DNA of 64,000 nt. It comes from Mugil cephalus (lineage: Eukaryota > Chordata > Actinopteri > Mugiliformes > Mugilidae). The stretch covers positions 25,851,501 to 25,915,500 of the forward strand of contig NC_061772.1 in NCBI RefSeq assembly GCF_022458985.1, given 5' to 3'. The first letter of the stretch is position 1. Each line of letters starts with the position of its first letter. Positions 48,501 to 64,000 of this stretch are shown piece by piece. A program made the translations under genes and the position numbers. The notes under the pieces were generated by a model, which searched no databases, was not told the origin of the DNA, and was given only the letters and a program-made list of their open reading frames with translations.

Positions 48501-50331
48501 ATCTTCATCCAACTGGCCTTGTTGGACGTGTTGTAGGTGATTTCAATGTCTTCCTCCCCGTAAGTGTCCGGCCACACCATCACCCCTGAGCGAGCAAACA
48601 GAGAGCTCGTTAAAATATGCAGAGGTTTAATTTATGATTCATTTATTAATTTATTTGTTGTTTTTGTTTTACCCGGGGATTTTAGCCGGTCTTGGTAGTC
48701 GGGGGCGTACGGATTCAAGGTGTACATGAGGACCCAGATGGCCAAAGAGAAGAGGGCGGTCATCACCACGTAGAAGGCCGCATAATACAGACTGATGTAG
48801 ACTGTGGGTTACACATATATAAATAAATAAATAAATAAATAAATAAAACATGTATTTGCAGTATACTGTACGATAGAGAGTTCTGCTTGACCTTCTGAGT
48901 CCTGGCGTCCTCATATGGGGACGTTATGTTTTAGGGTCGTGGCAGCTTATTCTGCTTCATTTAGACCTTTTGTCTGCCATGTACTGGTGGCAGCACACTT
49001 GTTTAAATATTCTTATTAGCTTTTCTAGTTTGATATGCCATGTAAATTTAACAAATTACCAAGTACTTGTTTGAGGACACTGGGATTTCATCGTTTCCAA
49101 TTTTGGTATTGCATTAAAATAAGCTTTTTTTTAAAATTATTTTGGTACACATTGGTGACTTAAATTGTAATATACAGTGAAATAAGATGATGGTTATTTT
49201 TCTTAGGTCCTACTAAATCAAAATACCTGAAGATCTACCTGAAGGTCTCAGGAGGTTAAGCTGAGAACACAGAGAGGTCAAGGTGTCCTTTGTCGATAAG
49301 AACCAAGTTTTAATCTGATTGTAAAATCAAACACTGAGAGAACAAAGCTTATCATAACATAGCTTATCTCTCTTTGTCCACATGCTGCAAACACTCATGT
49401 CTCTTCTGTGATCTTAAAAGGGCACTTTTAGTCACCTGCCTTAAAGGACAGTAATTTTGCAGGTTTATATAAATATACAAGATACATCAGTTATTTTCAT
49501 CTCTAGATCTACATTATTATCTATCTTTTTTTAATTGTTATTACTTACCGGCAATTGTATTAATATTATTTTTTTTTCAGACTATTTCAGTTATTTGGGT
49601 TCAAGTTTCTTTATTGTGATATGTGTGTTGCACATACAAACGAAATTTGTTTGAGTATACACACACGTAATATAAAAATATAAAAATGCGGCAATTGCAG
49701 TGCATAGAGCAGTAGATGTCAGGGGCCACGTCAAGTCTTTATTAACAATTTACTCCATGTTATAAACTCGAGTGTAATAATCCAAGGGATGCAAGGGAAA
49801 TTACCGTAGTGACACCATATTAGCTGTAAAGCGCAGCAGATTTCAGAAACCAAATTTTTCCTGTGACGTAATTACAGCGGGTTAATCCTTGCAGTTCTCC
49901 ATTTTACAATGGGACAAATATATATATATATTTTAAAGATGGAAATCAGTTATTCCAGATGAACAAACTAACATTAAGACATTTCAAAGCACTTTTATCA
50001 GTTGTGTAACCTTCAAAATGTTCTAAATCAGCAATAGAAAGAAAAAGATACATTTCAAAGATCACTACAACAATAAAACTCCTCTACATACGCTGATGCT
50101 AAATATTTCCTCAGTAATGCAACAAACTCTTGACTGATACGTCAGATAAATGCGTTTCCTGCTCCGTGTATTCCCAGACTGTATGAGAAGGCTTCATGAC
50201 TTTGTTATTTTATTCTTACCCCACTTCTCTGGTGTTCTCCCCATGAACGTCCCATTTTCCGAGTTCCAGACAAAACGGCCAAAGTCTTCACATCGCTGCC
50301 CACAAGTCCTCTTCTCCTTCAGGGTGGCCAT
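45531..50331 (-). CDS. atp4b: atp4b, gastric H+/K+-ATPase beta subunit
   Basis: Glycosylated type II partner of the acid-secreting proton pump of stomach oxynticopeptic cells. Seven coding exons: 50220-50331, 48673-48801, 48472-48585, 48172-48377, 48020-48082, 46659-46751 and 45531-45689. Phases join to 291 residues, the same length as human ATP4B. The start is [21 protein letters not shown] single membrane helix around residues 39-62 ([20 protein letters not shown]) is followed by the family motif [11 protein letters not shown]. The large extracellular domain has six sequons (NTS, NDT, NCT three times, NTT), paired cysteines, and the conserved block [10 protein letters not shown] before [16 protein letters not shown] at the C-terminus. 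Synteny with tmco3 and grk1 favours ATP4B over the ATP1B paralogues, and the N-terminus fits. The Tyr of the mammalian cytoplasmic endocytosis signal is Phe20 here. Confidence 0.92.
47050..47600 (-). mobile_element. THAP-relic DNA transposon, copy 3 (minus orientation)
   Basis: GGCTTAACTGGATGCAACAC (about 47105) and TGCCTCCAGCTAACATCCTG (about 47549) match, on the opposite strand, the right and left parts of 13141-13845. Located in atp4b intron 5. No intact ORF. Confidence 0.45.
48829..48848. repeat. (AAAT)n short tandem repeat
   Basis: AAATAAATAAATAAATAAAT about 30 bp upstream, on the gene strand, of the atp4b exon-2 acceptor. Confidence 0.8.
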
Positions 50332-51631
50332 GATGAAACTCCTCTGTGGACCTTTCCTTTCCTTCACTCGACTCTACTTATTACTTAGACTCTTCTCTGT
50401 CCTGTTCCTCCCCAATCTCATTCTCTTCTGCACTTAAAGCTAGAACTCACTCCCTGGACGTCCCTTCGCAGTGTGATGCATGTGTTATCTCTCGTTCAGT
50501 ATTTGTTGGGCCAAGATAACGTGAGTGTGCAGGAAAGGGGCAGATGTAGGAGCAGGTAAACCTCCTTCATCGGTGGTGACGTCCTTCACTCCCTGGAGAA
50601 ACTTCCGGATCACCTTGAACAGGCTCCTAGTGACAATCATGAAGGTGAATGACTCTGGATAATTTGGTTGGTAAAAAAAGGTCTCACTTGTGTCTCTAAA
50701 ACAGTTGTGACTCATCAGAGGGTGTCCTATGTTGCCTGGAAACAGGAAGTTGTTGGTGGCTTTGGGTCCTTTGGGTTGAGGGACCATCATACATCGTGCA
50801 TCATGATCAGTTTGGGATCTTGTGAATTTGGAGGCCAGGTCAACACCTTGTGCTGTTTTTTGAGTTGTTCCGTTTTGCATGTGTCAGGCTGGATCCTGTT
50901 GCCATCAAGGAGTTTCATTGCCATTGCGTTGGGGTCTGGTCTAGGTGGGTGCTACAAGTAACATCTGCAGGTCTGCATTCAGTTGAACTTAACTGCTTCC
51001 TCGTGTACATGTCATCGTTTGAGTCGTACCACCTCGTCGTTCAGTGCGACAGAAAGATTTGGTCTTGCAGAGGGACTTAGCAAAGTAGAGGCAAATCTGA
51101 GGGCCTGATTTTATTAAAGGAACCAGCTTTGCATGCTTGGTATTAAGAGGACAATTCATCGTTGGTCAAATCTTAAAAAGATCCAACAATGAAACTATTG
51201 TACTAGATTAATTTTGTACCACTCTTGAATTATTGCAGGTTTTGATCTTGCATTTGTGTCATTACCAGCCCACTGGTGACATGAACGCCATCTTTATTCC
51301 TGCTCTACCTCTTTTCTTCTCCATTTGTATTAACATGCCTTCACTCTATCTTGTTCACTGAGTCTTAGAGTAACTCCTTGTTCCCTCCTCATCCCCTACA
51401 CATGGGTTACCACAGGATAAAAGCATTACAGCGATACAGCGTGGATAAATCCCCTTGGGGAAAGATGATGAGTCAGGTAGATCTGCATGTGTGTCGGCAT
51501 GTGGGTTTTAGCATGATCACTGGAGAGGAAGTCACTGCGACTCTTTGGTGGACGTCCACAGCGAGCTCTTCTTCCAGATCTCTGCAGGAAGAAGAAATCC
51601 ACATCTCAATCACACATTTTCCAATATCACC
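50332..51631. other. atp4b-grk1 divergent intergenic region
   Basis: Apart from the repeat at 50500-50970 this 1.3 kb must hold both promoters. No TATA box or canonical photoreceptor CRX site (TAATCC) was identified with confidence. Confidence 0.4.
50500..50970 (-). mobile_element. DNA-transposon-derived repeat upstream of atp4b
   Basis: Minus-strand reading has CACCCACCTAGACCAGACC, then CAGCCTGACACATG, GATCCCAAACTGATCATGAT and CTGATGAGTCACAACTGTTT. It joins the sequence types seen separately at 33702/43185 and at 8585, so it is the most complete copy of that family here. Confidence 0.5.
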
Positions 51632-57569
<5,938 letters not shown>

Positions 57570-59016
57570 GAGGACTTTATATGAACTGTCAGTAAATGAG
57601 GTCAGCAGAGGCTAGTGGTGGGGATTTGTTTATTCTTACCAGCAGTGCAGCTCTAAATATGAACACAAGTTTACAATACTATTGCACTTTTTCCCCCCAG
57701 TTTTTAATGCTGCAGTGCTAGCCACAGCTTCACAGTACTGTTATTTAACCTGTCGGCATCTGACAAATGCTTTAAAAGCCTTTCACAGTAAAAGTGTGTG
57801 CCCTTCATCTGTTTACAGACAGTTTATTCTTTTAATTTGCACCTTATAATCGTTTCTATCACTGTTAGATTTTTATTTGAAGGAAAAACTGTATAATTTT
57901 AACCCTTTGGGTTTTATCTGACTGCTATATGAGCGCAGTGCTTCAGATGTGTTTAATTCGTTGACAACAGTGTAAATAAAATAAGCTTTTATGTAATTCT
58001 CCAGAGATGTTGAGTTTTAATAAAAGAAAAATGCCGTTGAAACCAGTGTGTTGTGTACAATATAAATCGATTTATACAGATACAGTAAAGACATCTGTAC
58101 ATGAGCAAAGTAATTATCTATTAATTTTAATTCAGGGTGTTAGAAGCAGTTTCAAAAGAATAAAGTGAGAGGAAGAATTAGCAGCTGTGCATGAAGTCAA
58201 CTCCTGGAACTCAATCAAGGAGGCTGGTGTAATAAGTTCTTTAACTTTACTGAAAATTGTTATTATTCTATGTGCAGACTTTTGAGTTTAGTAGTAGTAG
58301 TTTTTAATTCACTAGTATTTTTTCTAACTGTTTTTGCAGGTTGATGGAGCTATGCATTAGAAAACAGAATAATGTGCAAGCTTTCATGGTCACTAAACTG
58401 AGGCGACCAGTTTGCTTTTCAAGTGTCAGACAGTGGAGGGCGCTATAGTCACATATTCATACTAGTTCCACATCATCCCTGCAGCATCATGACCAGTCAT
58501 GCAGGGATTCAGCAGCCTCTTCTCATAAAAACTCAATAAACTCATCTCTCCAGATCATGTTTTTTTATTACGCAATCTGAAGTTTGTTTTGTTTTTTTCA
58601 CCAAATTCTATCAATTATTTTTGCACAAATCAACCTGGAGTTGTATTAAACTTAAGTAAGTAGGATAATTTAATAATTTATCACCGAGGCGAATACAAGA
58701 AGCTGATTGGTTTCTCAACCCCCTCCCTCCTTTTCTTTCTTTCTCTCTCTCTGTCCACTGGTCTTGAAGTAAAGTTAAAACCCTCCAGGGCTCAGAGTCA
58801 GACGTGGTCACAGTTTACTGGAAGTCGTCGCTCTCGCTCATCAACCCAACGTGTGGATTATAAAGACGAAAGAATTCTCTCCGGACTCACAGGAGGATGA
58901 GGACTCTGTTTTGAATCAACAGGAACAGAAGCTGCCTCCGTTTAAACGTCGGCTCATCTGCCCGGTCTGAGCTTTTTTTTTTTATTTTTATTTCAGAGCC
59001 ATTTTACTTTTACAAC
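57570..59016. other. grk1-tmem255b intergenic region
   Basis: The grk1 3' UTR, then the tmem255b upstream region with a CTTT-rich run at 58729-58752. A possible acceptor TTTATTTCAG at about 58996 would imply an upstream non-coding tmem255b exon. A weak CTCF-like motif (AGTGGAGGGCGCT) is at about 58433-58445. Nothing else recognised. Confidence 0.4.
57975..57980 (+). promoter_or_regulatory. polyadenylation signal for grk1
   Basis: AATAAA 406 nt after the stop; another lies at 58019-58024. Confidence 0.6.
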
Positions 59017-59772
59017 ATGCAGCAGCCTGAGACCCCACGCACAGCTCGGCAGCCGGCCACAGAAATAGTGGATCCAGCAGGTAAAACACCAACTTTTAAT
59101 AGTAATCATGTTTATATCTAGTCTGCTTTAGTTCAGTATCACTGTGTGTGCATAAAGGCTGCTTCATCTACAGGTGCATGTGCATTTACTCAGGTACTTT
59201 ATACTCTACTACACTACAGATGGAAAATATAATTATTTCACTCAACTATATCTATTTCACTTCCTCTTATTAGTTAGAAATGTGTGATAGCTGCAATTAT
59301 TCTCTTAGAAAATAGTTTCTGGACACAAATTTCCAAATAAAAACATATTATTTTGCATGTCTGTTAAATATCGTTCCAGTTGAGTTTTTATTTGTTTGTA
59401 GTGATACAGAACTTGGATTCAGACGCTTCAGGGTGATTCAGTGATCGTGATGTCTTCTTTTTTGTTTCTTCCTCCCGTTCAGCTCAGTACAAGCGTCGAG
59501 GGAAAACAGCCCTGTGGGTGACGGTGTCCCTGCTGGCAATGGCTCTGGTGGTTCTGACCGTGGGTCTGATCTCGGCCACTCGCACCGACAACGTGCCCGT
59601 CGCAGGATATTACGCCGGCATCACCGTGAGTGACGACCGCCTCCACGGCCCCTGCGTTCCTTTATACCTGATTCATTCATCTGATCCTTTCTCGTGTGGT
59701 CTCTTTCAGCTCAGCTTTGGAGCATTTCTGGGCATCGTCGGCATCCACCTGGTGGAAAACCGCCGGCCCATG
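59017..59772 (+). CDS. tmem255b: tmem255b, transmembrane protein 255B (first three coding exons; gene runs past the window)
   Basis: Four-pass membrane protein of unknown function (TMEM255/FAM70 family). Exons 59017-59080, 59483-59625 and 59710-59772 join in phase (1, 0) to give 90 residues. The cytosolic start is MQQPETPRTARQPATEIVDP. Helix 1 is LWVTVSLLAMALVVLTVGLI. The family-typical ATRTDNVPVAGYYAGIT and helix 2 LSFGAFLGIVGIHLVENRRPM follow, close to the TMEM255B pattern. The donor after ATG at 59772 (GTGAGT) is canonical. I found no fourth exon up to 64000. Position after grk1 matches the mammalian order. Confidence 0.88.
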
Positions 59773-62700
59773 GTGAGTCTGGGCCAAAGTTTTGTGTCAA
59801 AGTCAAACATTGATGATGAATTCATTTGTATTATTCATTTAAGAAGAACTTTATAAGACATATAAGACATCAGTTTCCACCCTGAGGTTCGTGACCCCCA
59901 CATGTGGTCACGAGATGAATCTGAGTGGTCGTAACAGCTGAAGGTCAGTTAAGTTCACAGGTTAAATATTTAGCTTTGCCGCTAACGTGTCTTAGGTGGA
60001 GGATTTTTTGGCATGTGGGAAGTCACACTCATACATGTGGACGTTTATTAACTTATTGGTTCCATCTGTGTGTTTCTGCAATGTTCACATTGCATAAAAT
60101 GTTTTGACATATTTAGATTTGTTTAGATTTTCACAATTCGTAATCGCAAACTGAAAGTAGGAAACGTGCAGTGCAACGTTTTGATAAATGGTAAAGATGA
60201 TTGCAGCCGCATTGTCGACTGGTTAGATTCCAGACCCACAATCAGGTGGAACAAACACAGAATTAGGCTAATAAAGCGGGTTAGGAAGAAGGCAGATGAA
60301 CGAAACCAGTTTGTTTACAATAAAAAATTTATAGCGCAATGTTCCATTCACACCTCGGCCTCCTGTTCTCTGTCAAGGTGACTCCTCTCATCCTTTGAGC
60401 TTCGTAACATGTTCTAAAAATGGGACATTGTTCCAGGAAAACAGGACACACACATATATATTTATATTTATATATTTATGCATGCTCTATAAATTACAGG
60501 ATTATGTTACAAACTCACCAAACTGTTTTACCGGAAATTTCAGTTATGAGCCAGAAGCAAATCTGATTACTCGATGGCAGCGTAATGTTTTCTTGGTCTT
60601 TGTTCCCGGGTCAGCGTACGTGACTGGATGTGTGGTCGTGGGGGGAGTGAATCCATTTGTCCCTGGACTTCAGTGGCAAGTGGAGAAATTACATTAGTAT
60701 TGGTCAGCTGCTGACAGGGCTCAGGTATAATGTCATTTAAGCGCTTCTCTGTAACGAGGGGTTCAAAGTATCACAACATCAATGACTCCAGATGATAGGC
60801 ACTTACCAGTGGACTAAAAACCTTTCTGAAATGATTATTACTTAGAAAAAGGAGGCTTTATAAGATTCTCTATACCCTAACTTGGTGGAAAAGTACCTTT
60901 TTTACACTGATTTCAACCAGTTTGTGACAACAATCAGGTGGTTGATGAATCCAGTGCCATTCAGAGACCAGTGGCAACCAGAACTGTTATTTAAGTAGTA
61001 TAGTCAGTATCACGTTTGCATGAAGAGGACACCAGTGACACAGAAACTTCAGCACACTGAGACTCCTTGTTTTGAACCCTGAATTTGTTTTACTATTCGT
61101 TTTATGTTTGAAGCACTTAATTGATGTGTTACATCGTCAAGATTTCTTGTAGAAATAAAATGTTATTATTTTTTTAATTAATAGAGAATAAGACACTAAA
61201 CCGACCACCAACTAAACAAATAAGCATAAGTAATTTCCCTCGTGGATCGTTAAAGTCTAAGTCTAAGTAAGTATGATCAAATTGTTTTTTATGTCTTACT
61301 TGTATTCTGCCTTACTTGTAGTATGTCTTTCATATATATAGCTTTATATATATATTTGTCATACATACAACTTTTACACAGAAAGTAACAGCTACAAAAA
61401 GATGAACACAGTATGAAAATATTATTATTGTCGACATAAGACAGTGGTCACCAGAACAAAATAAATAATTTCTAGTCCAGAAACATCAGTTTGGGCCGTT
61501 GACATTAGCAGGTTTTGTTAGCCACATCGCAAGCTAAATATTTACGCTAACATTAGCTTCAACATTAACAAGCTGTTTCGTAACAATATATCATTTACAT
61601 ATCATATCATCAGCATTAAATGAAAAATATCTTTAAGGATAAAGATTAATTGCTGTGTTTGGTGAACACATTGTTATTATGAGGTGTACATTTTGTAAAA
61701 ACAGGAGAAAGTCGCTAATGTTAGCAGACAGTCAGAAAGCTAGCGAAATGAAACCCATACTTTTTACAACATAGGCCTCACTGAAACTACACATTTATTT
61801 AACTGTGTTTGGAATTATTGTAATAAGTTACATCATTAACCTAACGGTCAGTTCATTAAAATAATTAAACACAACTGTAAAAAACAAAGTGCATTATCAG
61901 TACGTTGTATTAAATATCATGGACTACATTTTGTTAGCCTAATGTCGGTTAGCATTAGGATTTTGTCCTGTTTTGTTACAAAAATGTAAAATAATGTTAA
62001 TTATTTAGCTAGCTAACAAAGCTAACTCATGTCAACATCAAAATGATGATATTATAATATTGTTATATGAATGTAACCGCTATTCACTTCTTAATTTGCA
62101 TTAGGAATTATGAAAACAAAAAGATAGCAGCAGTTGCTAAGAGAAGCAACGTTTAGCTAAAAGTCAAAAAGAATTAATCAAGAAAAGGCTTTTCTGAAGG
62201 CTTTATTTCAGTGTCTCCTGCAGCATCCATATCTATAGCGTAAAAAGCATGTTCCCTGTGGCCGCCACCATGACTGTGCTACCTGAGTTTCTGTGTGTGT
62301 GTGTGTTGTGAATTTTTCATGCTGCGTCCAGTCCAGGGTGTCATGTACCTGGTCAGGTCAGATTATGCTGCAGTGTACCGCATCTAATCCGGTGTATGAA
62401 CGTACCCATCCTGTTGCTTCAAAGTGAAGCAGCACCTGTGTGTGCATACATCAGACATGGTCCAATACGAGCAAATTTTATCATAAAAATGGTTTTAATC
62501 AGTTTTAATTTGGTAGATTTGCTACTAGCGTAGTTTAAGTCCTTGTCTAGTGTTTTAAACGTGTGAACACAGGAAAGACAACTACCTTCTGTCTCTCACA
62601 CCTCTTTAAACTTTAATGGCGCAGTCGCTGCCACACAGGCGCTGGTCTACGGTGTCTCTGATGAGACACGATGTTGGCTCTCATGCAGCCGGTGTCGTCT

Positions 62701-64000
62701 TCCCTCCAGCATTTGAAGCTCCTGCTGTAACACGAGATCTGACCGGCGGAGCAAGACCGCTCATTAAAGAACAACTAATACCTGCCTCGGTGCCGCCGAC
62801 ACCTGAGAGCTCTGGGCCTTGTATTGCTTCCTGGGCCGCTCAACCCTTTCCGTCCTCTGACCTGATGAAACCCCCAAGCTGGAGGATTTGAACTTTGAAT
62901 TCACAGCACTTTTTAAACAGCGTTCACAGGTGACACTTACATACTAAGTGGCACACAATGAAAAGATAATATAATCCTATAAAACATATGACAATAAAGT
63001 CTTTAAACACAATGATAAACGAGTGATAAAATACTAAATGAGTAAGAACTTAAGGGCCCTGTGCCTGTTGTACCTCTGTACCCTCTATACGTCATCGCGT
63101 ACATTGCAGGTAAACAATGGGCAGCAAAGTGTATTTTTTTTTAACACTTTCAGTTCATTGATGACCTGAAGAAAGGAGCGGTGATACCCCCGCTCTTTCA
63201 AAAGGCTGCAGATATTACAATAAATCGCTGTGACTTACACAGTGCCTGATATCTGCCGCCGAATCTCCTCTTCTCCTCGGATGCGAGCAGCTCAGGGTCC
63301 AATGGACAATCCTCATTTTTCCCAGTCCCACCATTGGATCACTGGACTCGACAATGATCCACATGAACTAGTATGGATTTGAAAAAGTGGATTAGCCTCA
63401 GTTTCAGTTATGATAAATGTAGCTAAATAAAAGATGCTAATGCATTACTGAGAAGTAATGTTAGCCAAAACACCAACATCCACAAACTTATCTGACAGCC
63501 CTCCTGAATGTAACTTAAGAAGTTGCTTAAGGTATGTCTTCATCAAAAAATACATAAAAAAAAACTATACATACAGTATATGAATTAATATTACCTGACA
63601 CAAAATGTGAACCACAACACCAGGTTTCTGTGCCTGGATTCCAGTTGTTTCTTCATGATGCAACAATCCATTTACTTCTCTGTTCTTTGGCAGTAGGAGA
63701 TATCTGTAAAAATACATCTGTGACTGCTTTTCAAATCTGTTGGTTCAGTTAATTGCACAACAGCTCTTCACCTCTTTTAAATCAATTTTACAATTTAGAC
63801 ACTATTAAAGTCTATGATTCAAGCTAATACTGCTAATCTCCATGTTCAACTGTCACTTTGTGCCACTCAGTGGCCGTAACCATGGAGACTATAAGGATGT
63901 CACAGATGCAAAACCTAAGGTCACAGCTGTCATCAGGTGGCCATCAAAACATGAATTAGTATTATAAAGGAATACAATTTTACCCTCTATATAGGCCCAC
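59773..64000. other. tmem255b intron 3 (continues beyond the window)
   Basis: 4.2 kb of A+T-rich intron. Besides the inverted copy of the 0.6-kb repeat at 63341-63898 I see no gene. The ORFs at 60166-60697 and 62616-62891 have no recognisable features. Confidence 0.5.
63341..63898 (-). repeat. 0.6-kb dispersed repeat, copy B (inverted)
   Basis: Opposite strand of the element at 26219-26849. The minus-strand reading starts AGTCTCCATGGTTACGGCCA and ends GGATCATTGTCGAGTCCAGT. Confidence 0.75.

Noticed and set aside
60166-60697. ORFs of 71 and 100 codons in the tmem255b intron
   Set aside because: No homology signature, no splice context and no codon bias; treated as chance.
62616-62891. 91-codon plus-strand ORF (MAQSLPHRRWSTVSL...)
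   Set aside because: No recognisable domain, not in phase with tmem255b exon 3 in any obvious way, and does not resemble the expected next exon (third membrane helix).

Overview
This is vertebrate nuclear DNA, almost certainly from a teleost fish. Genes have many short exons with GT-AG introns, several introns are under 100 bp, CA and tetranucleotide microsatellites are frequent, and many small inverted-repeat DNA transposons of fish type fill the introns. I rebuilt gene models by reading exon/intron junctions and checking that reading phases join. Seven of the eight genes give an unbroken reading frame over every exon present; the lengths quoted for human orthologues are from memory.

Order, left to right: lamp1 (+, 3' part only, 1130-2673), grtp1 (-, 4210-10912), adprhl1 (-, 14116-21024), dcun1d2 (-, 25851-31040), tmco3 (+, 34311-43550), atp4b (-, 45531-50331), grk1 (+, 51632-57569), tmem255b (+, first three coding exons 59017-59772, continuing past the window). 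This is the order and orientation of the human 13q34 block LAMP1-GRTP1-ADPRHL1-DCUN1D2-TMCO3-TFDP1-ATP4B-GRK1-TMEM255B, except that TFDP1 is missing between tmco3 and atp4b. The genes are not an operon and do unrelated jobs: lysosomal membrane glycoprotein, Rab-GAP, heart-expressed ADP-ribosylhydrolase-like pseudoenzyme, cullin neddylation co-factor, cation/proton antiporter-like protein, gastric proton pump beta subunit, rhodopsin kinase and a four-pass membrane protein. An intact atp4b suggests a fish with an acid-secreting stomach, since agastric teleosts have generally lost this gene.

The most interesting gene structure is at the 3' end of adprhl1. The stop codon of the short (358 aa) form overlaps a usable 5' splice site. 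Splicing from it to a 2-kb exon at 14116-16144 keeps frame and gives a predicted 1033 aa protein whose last 675 residues are an unrecognised, probably disordered, Ser/Thr/Lys/Glu-rich tail. Other notable gene-level points are an in-frame 75-nt GC-AG intron in dcun1d2, a start codon that is the last codon of its exon in dcun1d2, a Tyr-to-Phe change in the cytoplasmic sorting signal of atp4b, and a short upstream ORF in tmco3.

Non-coding DNA is rich in mobile-element relics: a nested pair of MITEs with a 46-bp perfect palindrome (tmco3 intron), a three-copy family carrying THAP-domain relics, Tc1-type elements, a non-LTR retrotransposon fragment with a perfect 26-bp hairpin at its 5' edge, a 0.6-kb dispersed repeat present in inverted orientation at 26.2-26.8 kb and 63.3-63.9 kb, and a foldback/duplicated A+T-rich block in the last grk1 intron.
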